Assembly (NCBI GenBank): GCA_002841035.1
Contig: PHDR01000031.1
Coordinates: forward strand, 1-13,949
Origin: Bacteroidetes bacterium HGW-Bacteroidetes-12
GTDB taxonomy: Bacteria > Bacteroidota > Bacteroidia > Flavobacteriales_E > Vicingaceae
DNA length: 13,949 bases
Reading direction: 5' to 3'
Shown: positions 1-7,613 of the stretch, one piece after another
Numbering within the stretch: the first letter of the stretch is position 1
Layout: the number at the start of each line of letters is the position of its first letter
Made by a program: the position numbers and the translations under genes
The notes under the pieces: generated by a model
Databases searched by the model: none
What the model saw: the letters and a program-made list of their open reading frames with translations, nothing else
Told to the model about the DNA's origin: nothing

Positions 1-2517
1 TTTCACTGCATTAGTAATTGCTTCTGTTTCGTTTGCAATTACTTTAAAAGATTTTTTAGGATTAACTTTTTTGATGCCTATGGTTAGCATATCAATAATT
101 TCTTGATCGGTTTTTCCTCTTAAATTTTTATCCTGACGAATAATTACCTCATCAAACATTTCGGCAGCAATTTGCCCAATTTCTACATTATCTTCCAATC
201 TTCGGTCGCCAATTCCTGCTATAATTCCTACTTTTGGTTTGCCATCCATACGTTCAATTAGTTTTTGTAAAGCTCTTAACCCTGCTGGGTTGTGTGCATA
301 ATCTAACAGCAATGTAAAGTTTTTAAACTCAAACAAATTTAGCCTTCCTGGTGTTTGCGATGGTGAAGGAATAAATGACTCTAAGCCAACTTTTATGTCT
401 TCAATTTTAATTCCATTTACAAAAGCGGTTAATACAGCGGGCAAAATGTTTTGTATCATAAAAGTTGCTCGTCCGCCCATAGTTAATGGAACATTTACGG
501 CTTTACAAATACGTAATTTCCATTCTCCTTTACAAATGGTAATGTAACCATTCTCATAAATAGCTGACATACCTCCTCGTTTTGCATGTCGTTTAATTCT
601 AGCATTTTCTTCGTCCATTGAAAACAGGGCAACATTACATTTTAGTTCACTTCGCATATTATAAACTAACTCATCATCGGCATTTAAAATAGCATATCCA
701 CTAGGCATAACCGATTCAGGAATAACGCCTTTTACTTTAGCCAATTGTTCAATAGTATGAATTCCTTTTAATCCTAAATGATCGGCTGCTACATTGGTTA
801 CAACACCAACATTGCAGGTAGCAAAACCTAAACCAGCTCTAAGCAAGCCACCACGAGCAGTTTCTAAAACGGCAAAATTTACCGTTGGATCTCGCAAAAC
901 AAATTCGGCACTTTGAGGTCCGGTACAGTCGCCTTTTACTAATAATCTATTTTGAATATAGATTCCATCGGTGGTGGTATAACCTACTTTGTAGCCTTTT
1001 AATTTTAAAAGATGAGCAATTAATCGGGTGGTGGTGGTTTTTCCGTTTGTGCCTGTTACAGCAACAATAGGTATTTTAAAATCTTGTCCTGGCGGAAACA
1101 ACATATCAATAACAGGAGCAGCAATATTTCTGGCTAAGCCTTCGGCTGGGTCGAGGTGCATTCTAAAACCTGGAGCAGCATTTACTTCTAAAACAGCTCC
1201 GTTGGTTTCGGGTAAAGGCTCACTAATGGAACTGGTCATAATGTCAATACCACAAACATCTAAACCAATAATACGTGCAATACGTTCGCACATAAAAATA
1301 TTGTAAGGATGAACAATATCAGTAACATCTTCTGCGGTTCCACCTGTGCTTAAATTTGCAGTGTCTTTTAAATCAAGTATTTCATTTTTTTTAAGTACAG
1401 ATTTAACCGTAAGTTTTTTGTTTTTTAATATGGTTAATGTCATCTCATCAATTGTAATATACGTAAGCACTTTTTCATGTCCGTAACCTCTTTTTGGGTG
1501 TTTATTAACCTCTTCAATTAACTGTTCTATGGTTGATTTTCCATCACCAATAACACGTGCAGGGGTTCGTTTTGCGGCAGCAACTAATTTGTAATTGATA
1601 ACCAATACACGATAATCATCACCAGTTATATAGCGTTCAACAATTACCGACCTAGAAACGTTTTTTGCAGCACGATAAGCAATAAGTGCATTTTCTTTAT
1701 TGGTTATATTGGTGGTTATTCCTCTTCCATGATTCCCATTAACTGGTTTAATAACAATAGGATATCCTATGCTACTTAAAGCACTTTCCAAACCATCTTC
1801 ACTTTTAACAATCTCTCCTTTTGGAACAGGAATTTCGGCTTGTTCTAACAAATATTTAGTGTCTTCTTTGTCGCAAGCCAATTCAACACCTATGCTACTT
1901 GTTTGGCTGGTTACGGTTGCTTGAATTCTTTTTTGATTTTCGCCATACCCCAATTGACATAAAGAGTATTTGTTTAACCGTATCCACGGAATACCTCTGC
2001 TAACCGCTTCATCAATAATAGAGGCAGTGCTCGGACCTAAACGTTCACTTTCACGTAGTTCTCGCATTTCTTGAATATCAGCATCTAAATCATATTTATC
2101 GCCACTAATCAATGCTTCAGCAATTCTTACGGCAGCTTTTGCAGCATAAACACCTACTTTTTCTTCGTGATAATCAAAAACAACATTATAAACACCTCTT
2201 TCGCCATAATCACGCGTTCTGCCAAAACCAGTATTCATTCCTGCTAGCGTTTGAATTTCTAAGGCAATGTGTTCAACAACATGTCCCATCCATGTTCCTT
2301 CTTTAACCCGTTTAAAAAAGCCACCTGCTTTACCCACAGAACAACGATGTTCGTGCATGGTAGGAAACATTTTTTTTAATCGTTTATCAAAATCAGGAAT
2401 TTTATTGGTTGGCGATTCTTCTAATTCTTCCAAATCTAATACCATTACAATTAGCTTATGCCTTCTAACAGACCAGTAGTTTGGTCCACGCATTACATTA
2501 ATGTTAATAATCTTCAT
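1..2517 (-). CDS. cphA: Cyanophycin synthetase CphA (3' end cut by window edge)
   Basis: It polymerises Asp and Arg into cyanophycin (multi-L-arginyl-poly-L-aspartate), an insoluble cytoplasmic nitrogen reserve, using ATP. I read 839 uninterrupted codons from the ATG at 2517 to base 1. The family usually has about 870-900 residues, so roughly the last 40 are outside the window. Domain order fits CphA: an N-terminal domain; an ATP-grasp domain with the signatures RGIPWIRLN, NGNHGRGIT, KRTPARVIGDG and LEVNAAPGFRMHLDP; then a Mur-ligase-like domain whose P-loop GTNGKTTTT starts at residue 489 (lysine 493), followed by TARGGLLRAGLG. The intact P-loop suggests the Asp/Arg polymerase (CphA1 type) rather than CphA2, which joins dipeptides. 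It is divergent from cphB across an 88-base AT-rich gap. I saw no frameshift. Identity is near certain; the subtype is inferred. Confidence 0.96.
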   Translation of the reverse strand, partial: MKIININVMRGPNYWSVRRHKLIVMVLDLEELEESPTNKIPDFDKRLKKMFPTMHEHRCSVGKAGGFFKRVKEGTWMGHVVEHIALEIQTLAGMNTGFGRTRDYGERGVYNVVFDYHEEKVGVYAAKAAVRIAEALISGDKYDLDADIQEMRELRESERLGPSTASIIDEAVSRGIPWIRLNKYSLCQLGYGENQKRIQATVTSQTSSIGVELACDKEDTKYLLEQAEIPVPKGEIVKSEDGLESALSSIGYPIVIKPVNGNHGRGITTNITNKENALIAYRAAKNVSRSVIVERYITGDDYRVLVINYKLVAAAKRTPARVIGDGKSTIEQLIEEVNKHPKRGYGHEKVLTYITIDEMTLTILKNKKLTVKSVLKKNEILDLKDTANLSTGGTAEDVTDIVHPYNIFMCERIARIIGLDVCGIDIMTSSISEPLPETNGAVLEVNAAPGFRMHLDPAEGLARNIAAPVIDMLFPPGQDFKIPIVAVTGTNGKTTTTRLIAHLLKLKGYKVGYTTTDGIYIQNRLLVKGDCTGPQSAEFVLRDPTVNFAVLETARGGLLRAGLGFATCNVGVVTNVAADHLGLKGIHTIEQLAKVKGVIPESVMPSGYAILNADDELVYNMRSELKCNVALFSMDEENARIKRHAKRGGMSAIYENGYITICKGEWKLRICKAVNVPLTMGGRATFMIQNILPAVLTAFVNGIKIEDIKVGLESFIPSPSQTPGRLNLFEFKNFTLLLDYAHNPAGLRALQKLIERMDGKPKVGIIAGIGDRRLEDNVEIGQIAAEMFDEVIIRQDKNLRGKTDQEIIDMLTIGIKKVNPKKSFKVIANETEAITNAVK

Positions 2518-2605
2518 AATAACTTCTATTTTAGTTTGTGAATTTATACAATAATTTTAATTTTTTTTGTAGTAGTTAAATATATAATTAATTTATAATA
2601 TAAAA

Positions 2606-3469
2606 ATGGCAAAAGGAACTTTAATTCCAATTGGTGGAAACGAAGACAAAGGAATAGAAAAGAGCGAAAATTATACGTTGGAGTTTATTCAAGATGGTAT
2701 ATTGTTTCATATCGTTAAAGAGGCTGGGGGAACAAATAGTAAAATTATTGTTATCCCAACGGCATCAAGCATTCAAGAAGAAGTTGGAAATAACTACTTA
2801 CGTGCATTTAATACCTTAGGTTGCAAAAATGTGCGTGTTTTATCAATAAATAGTGTTGAAGAAGCCGAAAGTGAAGAAAACATTAAAGCACTAGAAGAGT
2901 GTGATGCGGTTATGTTTTCGGGAGGCGACCAATCTCGAATTGTGCAACACATAGGGAATACAAAATTTCATCAAATTTTAATTAATCGCTATGAAAATGA
3001 AAAGTTTGTAATTGCAGGAACAAGTGCTGGTGCAATGTGTATGTCGAAAGAAATGATTGCTGGTGGAAACATTACAGAAGCAATTGTGCGCGGTTCAACT
3101 AAGTTTAAAAAAGGAATGGGCTTTATTCCTGAACTTATTATTGACACTCATTTTATAAAACGAGGTAGATTTGGGCGATTGGCTGAAGCGGTTGCTGCGT
3201 TCCCAAAGTTGGTTGGACTTGGTTTAGCAGAAAATACAGGCGTAATTATAAAAAATGATATATTTACTGTAATTGGTTCTGGAATGGCTATTTTATTTGA
3301 CCCGAGCTGGCTAACGCATAATTATAGAGAAATTTTAGAAGATGAGTTGCCTTTGTCGGTTACGGATTTAAAAGTGCATATTTTATCGTTTGGCGATAAA
3401 TTTGACTTGAAAACACGCTCAACAAAAATTATGACGTTGGACGAATATAAAGAAGCTAAGGGAAGTTGA
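2606..3469 (+). CDS. cphB: Cyanophycinase CphB (peptidase family S51)
   Basis: It hydrolyses cyanophycin to beta-Asp-Arg dipeptides in the cytoplasm. The 287-residue product is near the usual cyanophycinase length (about 270-290). It opens with LIPIGGNEDKG, and has SGGDQSRI at about 105-112 and the nucleophile elbow GTSAGAM at 138-144, so Ser140 is the likely nucleophile. The segment DTHFIKRGRFGRL begins at 180, and His182 is the likely catalytic histidine. The 42-residue Ser-to-His spacing matches what I recall for Synechocystis CphB. There is no signal peptide, as expected for the intracellular enzyme; secreted CphE enzymes carry one. It is divergent from cphA and convergent with the isoaspartyl peptidase gene, with 27 bases between the stops. 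Confidence 0.96.
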   Translation: MAKGTLIPIGGNEDKGIEKSENYTLEFIQDGILFHIVKEAGGTNSKIIVIPTASSIQEEVGNNYLRAFNTLGCKNVRVLSINSVEEAESEENIKALEECDAVMFSGGDQSRIVQHIGNTKFHQILINRYENEKFVIAGTSAGAMCMSKEMIAGGNITEAIVRGSTKFKKGMGFIPELIIDTHFIKRGRFGRLAEAVAAFPKLVGLGLAENTGVIIKNDIFTVIGSGMAILFDPSWLTHNYREILEDELPLSVTDLKVHILSFGDKFDLKTRSTKIMTLDEYKEAKGS

Positions 3470-3496
3470 GTTGAAAGTTATAAGTTATCTCTAATT

Positions 3497-4423
3497 TTAT
3501 TTATAAATCCCCACATAGGTTTCGTTGCTTGTTTTTTTACCTCTATACATACCTTCGGTGTTGAAAGAAAAAGCAAGATTTCCGTTTTTATCTACTCCAA
3601 TTAGTCCGCCATCGCCACCTATTTTTGGTAATCTGTTTTTTATTACGGTATCGCAAGCTTCTTGCAACGACAATCCTTTGTATTCCATCAAGCAAGAAAC
3701 ATCATAAGCTACCACGCCTCTAATAAAAAATTCACCACTTCCTGTGCATGAAATGCCGCAAGTTTGGTTGTTGGCATACGTTCCTGCGCCAATCATAGGA
3801 CTGTCGCCAACTCTGCCAAATTTTTTGTTGGTCATTCCGCCCGTTGATGTTGCTGCAGCAATAGTTCCATTCACATCAATAGCAACCGCACCAACAGTTC
3901 CAAACTTTTTATCTTTGTTGGTTGCGTGGTCTAACTGAAAAGTATCTGCATTTTTAATAGCTTGCCATTGTTGAAATCGGTATTCATCATAAAAATAATC
4001 AGAATTTTCGGTTTTGCAATGGTGTAGTTTTGCAAATTCTAACGCTCCTTCTCCTGCCATAAAAACGTGTTCCGATTTTTCCATAACCAATCGAGCCAAT
4101 GAAACTGGATTTTTTATTCCTGTTATTAAAGACACAGCTCCAGCCATTTTTGTTTTTCCTTCCATAATAGAAGCGTCCATTTCGTGTGTTCCATTTTTTG
4201 TGAAAACAGAGCCTTTTCCTGCATTAAACAAAGGTGTGTTTTCTAATGATACAACGGCTTGTTCAACAGCATCTAATGAGGAGCCTCCTTTCTCTAAAAC
4301 AGAATATCCAGCAGCTAGAGCATTATCTAAGGCAGCTAAATATGCGGCTTCTTTTTCTGGCGTTAAGTCTTTTTTTAAAATGGTTCCTGCTCCTCCGTGA
4401 ATTGCTATGGCTATTTTTGACAT
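3497..4423 (-). CDS. iaaA: Isoaspartyl peptidase / plant-type L-asparaginase (Ntn hydrolase)
   Basis: It cleaves beta-aspartyl (isoaspartyl) dipeptides and often L-asparagine. Here the likely substrate is beta-Asp-Arg from cyanophycinase, giving free Asp and Arg. I chose the ATG at 4423 (308 residues) because family members begin close to the IAIHGGAG motif. An in-frame ATG at 4456 would add 11 residues and overlap the end of the upstream yggS-like gene. The precursor should self-cleave before Thr176 in GTVGAVAID, giving alpha and beta subunits. Supporting residues are Thr194 (TSTGG), Arg204 and Asp207 (GRVGDSP), and Thr227-Gly228 (CTGSGE). All keep the spacing of E. coli IaaA Thr179/197, Arg207/Asp210 and Thr230-Gly231. 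The gene lies 16 bases after the PLP-homeostasis gene on the same strand, so the two are probably co-transcribed. The dipeptide substrate is inferred from cphA/cphB next door. Confidence 0.93.
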   Translation of the reverse strand: MSKIAIAIHGGAGTILKKDLTPEKEAAYLAALDNALAAGYSVLEKGGSSLDAVEQAVVSLENTPLFNAGKGSVFTKNGTHEMDASIMEGKTKMAGAVSLITGIKNPVSLARLVMEKSEHVFMAGEGALEFAKLHHCKTENSDYFYDEYRFQQWQAIKNADTFQLDHATNKDKKFGTVGAVAIDVNGTIAAATSTGGMTNKKFGRVGDSPMIGAGTYANNQTCGISCTGSGEFFIRGVVAYDVSCLMEYKGLSLQEACDTVIKNRLPKIGGDGGLIGVDKNGNLAFSFNTEGMYRGKKTSNETYVGIYK

Positions 4424-4439
4424 AAGTTTAATTTTGTTA

Positions 4440-5096
4440 CTAATTTCTTTCTCCAAATATACTACTTCCTACACGAATCATTGTACTGCCTTCTTCTATG
4501 GCTAGTTGGTAATCTCCGCTCATGCCCATACTGAGGATTGTGAGTTGAAGAGTACTTAGCGTTTTAAGGTTATCAAATAAATTTTTTAGGGTTTTAAATT
4601 CTTTTCTTACTTGATTATCATCATTGGTATAGGTTGCCATGCCCATTAAACCAACAATTTTGATGTTTTTAAATGCTTTAAATTCAGTATTATCAATTAG
4701 TTCTATGATTTCCTTTTCATCAAAGCCAAATTTTGTTTCTTCTTCGGCTATGTGTACTTGTAATAAACAATTAATTGTTCGTTCATTTTGCAACGCTCGT
4801 TTATTAATTTCTTTTAGCAATTTAAAACTATCTACCCCATGAATTAGGCTTACAAAGGGAGCAATATACTTTACTTTGTTGCTTTGCAAATGCCCTATCA
4901 TGTGCCATTCTATGTCTTTTGGCAAACTTTCGTGTTTTTCAGTCAGTTCTTGCACTTTGTTTTCTCCAAAAATTCGTTGCCCAGTTTGGTAAGCCTCTAA
5001 AATAGCTGTATTGGGCTTTGTTTTAGAAACGGCAACCAACGTAACATTTTCAGGAATGAAAGTTTTTATCTTTTGTATGTTTTGTGTGATGTTCAT
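4440..5096 (-). CDS. yggS: YggS/PROSC-family pyridoxal-5'-phosphate homeostasis protein
   Basis: It is a cytoplasmic PLP-binding protein thought to buffer PLP and influence amino- and keto-acid pools; no enzymatic reaction is established for the family. The 218 residues form the single alanine-racemase-like barrel typical of the family (about 220-235). Lys25 in VAVSKTKP is the expected Schiff-base lysine. Other family blocks are FGENKVQE (43-50), WHMIGHLQSNKV (64-75), HIAEEETKFGF, SMGMSGDY (189-196) and a C-terminal RVGSSIFGERN phosphate-binding stretch. It sits upstream of the asparaginase-like gene and downstream of the serine cluster. A -7-like TAACTTTGC lies directly before its ATG, so it may have its own promoter and little or no leader. 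The family call is firm, but the E. coli symbol is used only as a family label. Confidence 0.93.
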   Translation of the reverse strand: MNITQNIQKIKTFIPENVTLVAVSKTKPNTAILEAYQTGQRIFGENKVQELTEKHESLPKDIEWHMIGHLQSNKVKYIAPFVSLIHGVDSFKLLKEINKRALQNERTINCLLQVHIAEEETKFGFDEKEIIELIDNTEFKAFKNIKIVGLMGMATYTNDDNQVRKEFKTLKNLFDNLKTLSTLQLTILSMGMSGDYQLAIEEGSTMIRVGSSIFGERN

Positions 5097-5099
5097 GGG

Positions 5100-5108
5100 G
5101 CAAAGTTA
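5100..5108 (-). promoter_or_regulatory. Bacteroidota -7 element TAACTTTGC in front of the yggS-like gene
   Basis: The minus strand reads TAACTTTGC, matching TAnnTTTG, and only three bases (CCC) separate it from the ATG at 5096. The -33 position has a T-run rather than a clear TTTG. If used, transcription would begin at or next to the start codon and the mRNA would be leaderless or nearly so. A chance match in AT-rich DNA is possible. Confidence 0.4.
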
Positions 5109-5130
5109 ATTTTTCTGCTTGGTTGTAAAA

Positions 5131-5201
5131 AGATTCTTCATTTCATTTTTCTATCCCTTATGCTTCGGGATAAAAAATATCATTCAGAATGACAATTCTG
5201 A
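5131..5201 (-). repeat. Decayed GTCATTCTGAATGA...GAAGAATCT-type dispersed repeat with two hairpins
   Basis: Read on the minus strand, this gap segment holds GTCATTCTGAATGA, then ATCCCGAAGC, and ends with GAAGAATCT. I know this layout as a short intergenic repeat common in Bacteroidota genomes. It contains two small hairpins: TATCCC/GGGATA (5152-5157 with 5167-5172) and TCAGAAT/ATTCTGA (5184-5190 with 5195-5201). It fills about half of the 150-base gap between the DUF1015 gene and the yggS-like gene. No T-run follows the stems on the minus strand, so it is not a good intrinsic terminator. Confidence 0.5.
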
Positions 5202-5246
5202 TTAGTTTTGTGTTTTAGTAAGTTACTCTTCTAGGAATTTAACCTT

Positions 5247-6491
5247 TTATTCCTTTAAACTATAAATAGTTAAACCACTTCGCATTTTTGGTTCAATGTA
5301 GGTGCTTTTAGGTGGCATAATTTCATTGTTATCGGCAATGGTTTTAAGTTCTTCTATCGAAACAGGAAACAAACCAAAAGCAACTTTTGCTCTATTTTTA
5401 TCTACCATTTTTTGAAGTGCTTTTGCTCCTTTTTTTCCATCAATAAAACCAATTCGTTCATCGGTTTTCAAATCATGTATTCCTAAAATGGGTTTAAGTA
5501 AGTTTTGAGATAAAATTTGAGCATCTAAACTACCAACAACATTTGCTTCATCAAAAGTATTGTGTTTAGCTTTTAGCAAAAACCATTTGTTTTCTAAATA
5601 CATCGAAAAATGATGTTTTTGGGTTGGATAAAAGCGTTTTTCTTGCTGTTCAACATCAAAATAGGTGGTTATTTTTTCAAGAAACTCAGTGGTTGATAAG
5701 CCGTTTAAATCACTTACTGTTCGGTTATATTCAATAATGTTTAGCTTACTTTCTGCAATAAAATAGGCTAAAAAGTAATTGAAAGGAGCTTCTTTATCGT
5801 AATTATTGTTTTCGGCTCTTTTGCTTTGTGCATAAAGCACCGAAGAAGCCGAACGATGGTGTCCATCAGCAATATAAATAGGATTTATGGTTGAAAATTC
5901 GTTGGTTATTGCTTCAATATCATTTTCATCATTAATTAACCATAAGTCTTGTTTAATTTTGTGTGTGGTGCAAAATTCGTATTCAGAGCGTTTGGTTAAG
6001 TATTTGTTTATGATGTTGTTAATTATTGCATTGTCTTTGTATGTTAGCAAAACAGGTTCGGCATTGAATTGGCAAACATCTAAATACATTTTAAAAGTTT
6101 CTTCTCGCTGTGTTAGTGTTTGCTCATGAATTTTAATGTTTCCGTTTAGGTAATCATCAACGGCAATTCCTGTAATTAAACCAATGTAGGTGTTGGTGGG
6201 AGTAATTTGTCGGTAAAGGTAAAAATGCTTCTTTTCGTCTTGAATGAGTATTCCGTTTTCGATAAATTCGTCAAATTTTTCTTTTACTTTTTCAAAGCGT
6301 TCAACAGTGTTCGGCTGAGTTTTATTATCTTTCCTAAATTCTGGATTAATAATATGTAAAAAAGTATAAGGATTACTGTCTAATTTTGCTTCTAAAATAT
6401 ATTTTTTATAAACATAAGAAGGGAGTGAAGAAACCAAATAAGCTTTATCTCTTGTAGGACGAATTGCTCGGAAAGGAATTATTTTTGCCAT
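5247..6491 (-). CDS. DUF1015 family protein in a serC-serA operon
   Basis: This is a conserved protein of 414 residues (the usual size for DUF1015/PF06245) with no assigned function that I can confirm. The start is the ATG at 6491, giving MAKIIPFRAIRP, the typical DUF1015 opening. A further 26 in-frame codons back to 6569 lie inside serA and are not family-like. Visible blocks are an N-terminal FRAIRP, a conserved HE at about 122-123, and ADGHHRSAS with DGHHR at 209-213. The DGHHR segment resembles the nucleotide-binding loop of ParB/sulfiredoxin-fold proteins, including archaeal free-serine kinase SerK. There is no signal peptide or membrane segment. Its start is one base beyond the serA stop, so it is surely co-transcribed with serA. 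That arrangement, also known in other Bacteroidota, argues for a role in serine or phosphoserine metabolism; this is inference. Confidence 0.9.
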   Translation of the reverse strand: MAKIIPFRAIRPTRDKAYLVSSLPSYVYKKYILEAKLDSNPYTFLHIINPEFRKDNKTQPNTVERFEKVKEKFDEFIENGILIQDEKKHFYLYRQITPTNTYIGLITGIAVDDYLNGNIKIHEQTLTQREETFKMYLDVCQFNAEPVLLTYKDNAIINNIINKYLTKRSEYEFCTTHKIKQDLWLINDENDIEAITNEFSTINPIYIADGHHRSASSVLYAQSKRAENNNYDKEAPFNYFLAYFIAESKLNIIEYNRTVSDLNGLSTTEFLEKITTYFDVEQQEKRFYPTQKHHFSMYLENKWFLLKAKHNTFDEANVVGSLDAQILSQNLLKPILGIHDLKTDERIGFIDGKKGAKALQKMVDKNRAKVAFGLFPVSIEELKTIADNNEIMPPKSTYIEPKMRSGLTIYSLKE

Positions 6492-6492
6492 A

Positions 6493-7440
6493 TTATCCCA
6501 ACAATTCTTTAATCTGACTAGCCAGTTCTTCACCAATTCTGTCTTGAGCTTCGAGTGTTGCAGCACCAATATGTGGGGTAAGCGAAATTTTTGAGTGTTT
6601 CAAAATATCTTCTCCTGGTGTGGGTTCGTTTACAAAAACATCTAAACAAGCATGAGCTACTTTTCCTGAATTAAGGTTTGCAATTAAAGCTTCTTCGTTA
6701 ATAACACCACCACGAGCAGCATTAACAATGATTACACCGTTTTTCATTTTTGAAAACTCATCATTGCCAATAGCTGGTTTTTCTAATTTAGGAACGTGAA
6801 GTGAAATAAAATCAGCATTTTTTAATACTTCATCTTTTGAAGAAGAGGTTAAATTAATAGCAACATTTTGGTTGCCAACTTTCACATTAACAGTAGTTTT
6901 TTCGGCAAAAGGGTCGGCATAAATGACATTCATTCCGCAACCAAGAGCGTAGCTTGCTGTTGCCTGTCCAATTCTTCCAAAACCAATAATGCCAAGGGTT
7001 TTTCCTCTCAATTCAATGCCTTTAGCGTATTTCTTTTTTAATAGGTTAAATTCGGTGTTGCCTTTTTGAGGCATTTGTCGGTTGGCATCATCTAAAAAAC
7101 GAACGGCACCAAATAAATGAGCCATCACCAATTCTGCAACCGATAAGGAAGAGGAGGCAGGTGTATTTATAACGTGCAATCCTTTTTCTTTTGCATAAGC
7201 AACATCAATATTATCCATACCAACTCCGCCTCTGCCAATTAGTTTTAAATTTGGGCAAGCATCGATTAGGTCTTTTCTAACGGTGGTTGCACTTCTTACC
7301 AAAAGGGCTACATAATTTTCGTTATTTATGGCGTTAATTAGTTCATTTTGAGCAACGGTTTCCGTTATTACGGTATATCCTGCTGCTTCTAGTTGTTGCT
7401 TGCCTATGGGAGCAATTCCATCGTTTGCTAGTATTTTCAT
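6493..7440 (-). CDS. serA: D-3-phosphoglycerate dehydrogenase, short form without ACT domain
   Basis: It oxidises 3-phosphoglycerate to 3-phosphohydroxypyruvate with NAD+, the first committed step of serine synthesis. I chose the ATG at 7440 (315 residues, MKILANDGI), which matches related proteins. An in-frame ATG at 7455 adds MKLLN but lies in the flanking repeat. Features are RSATTVRKDLI, GRGGVGMDNID, the Rossmann loop GFGRIG at 153-158 with the NAD-binding Asp at about 176, and the catalytic set Arg243 (AARGG), Glu272 (VNEP) and His290 (TPHIGAAT). The chain stops shortly after the catalytic domain, so no ACT or other regulatory domain is present and serine feedback through ACT is not expected. 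It is downstream of serC, separated by 338 bases made almost wholly of two repeat copies, and followed one base later by the DUF1015 gene. Confidence 0.93.
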   Translation of the reverse strand: MKILANDGIAPIGKQQLEAAGYTVITETVAQNELINAINNENYVALLVRSATTVRKDLIDACPNLKLIGRGGVGMDNIDVAYAKEKGLHVINTPASSSLSVAELVMAHLFGAVRFLDDANRQMPQKGNTEFNLLKKKYAKGIELRGKTLGIIGFGRIGQATASYALGCGMNVIYADPFAEKTTVNVKVGNQNVAINLTSSSKDEVLKNADFISLHVPKLEKPAIGNDEFSKMKNGVIIVNAARGGVINEEALIANLNSGKVAHACLDVFVNEPTPGEDILKHSKISLTPHIGAATLEAQDRIGEELASQIKELLG

Positions 7441-7597
7441 ATTTAAAAGTTTCATAAGTATATTTTGTTTTTATGCCACAGATTACGTTAATTTTCACAG
7501 ATTTGCTTCGCTGATTTAAGGTTTTTTTTTAAATATTTCTATCTCAATCAGTGAAAAAATCTGCGTGAATATGTGAAATCAGTGGCAGAAAAAAGTT
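7441..7597 (-). repeat. Palindromic intergenic repeat, copy A (serA-proximal)
   Basis: This segment is about 157 bases long and a near-copy of 7614-7775. Internally it is an imperfect, nested inverted repeat: GCCACAGATT (7475-7484) with AATCAGTGGC (7577-7586), CAGATTT (7498-7504) with AAATCTG (7557-7563), and CTGATT (7511-7516) with AATCAG (7546-7551). RNA from either strand could form a long interrupted hairpin. The GCCACAGATT / TTTTCACAGATT wording is familiar from dispersed non-coding repeats of Bacteroidota and other phyla, probably MITE- or REP-like. It touches the serA start codon. Confidence 0.85.
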
Positions 7598-7613
7598 AAG
7601 GTTAATTGTTATT

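Noticed and set aside
885..1306. Plus-strand ORFs opposite cphA
   Set aside because: They are antisense shadows of a strongly conserved coding region and show no domain or protein-like composition.
4014..4400. 128-codon plus-strand ORF opposite the isoaspartyl peptidase
   Set aside because: It is a reverse-complement shadow of conserved codons; the minus-strand frame has all family residues.
4424..4456. Longer start (ATG at 4456) for the isoaspartyl peptidase
   Set aside because: It adds 11 non-family residues and overlaps the yggS-like gene; the ATG at 4423 sits directly before the conserved IAIHGGAG.
5152..5172. Intrinsic terminator for the DUF1015 gene
   Set aside because: The stem is only six base pairs with a 9-base loop, and no T-run follows it on the minus strand.
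6492..6569. 26-codon N-terminal extension of the DUF1015 gene
   Set aside because: It lies in another frame of serA and does not look like DUF1015; the family opening begins at 6491.
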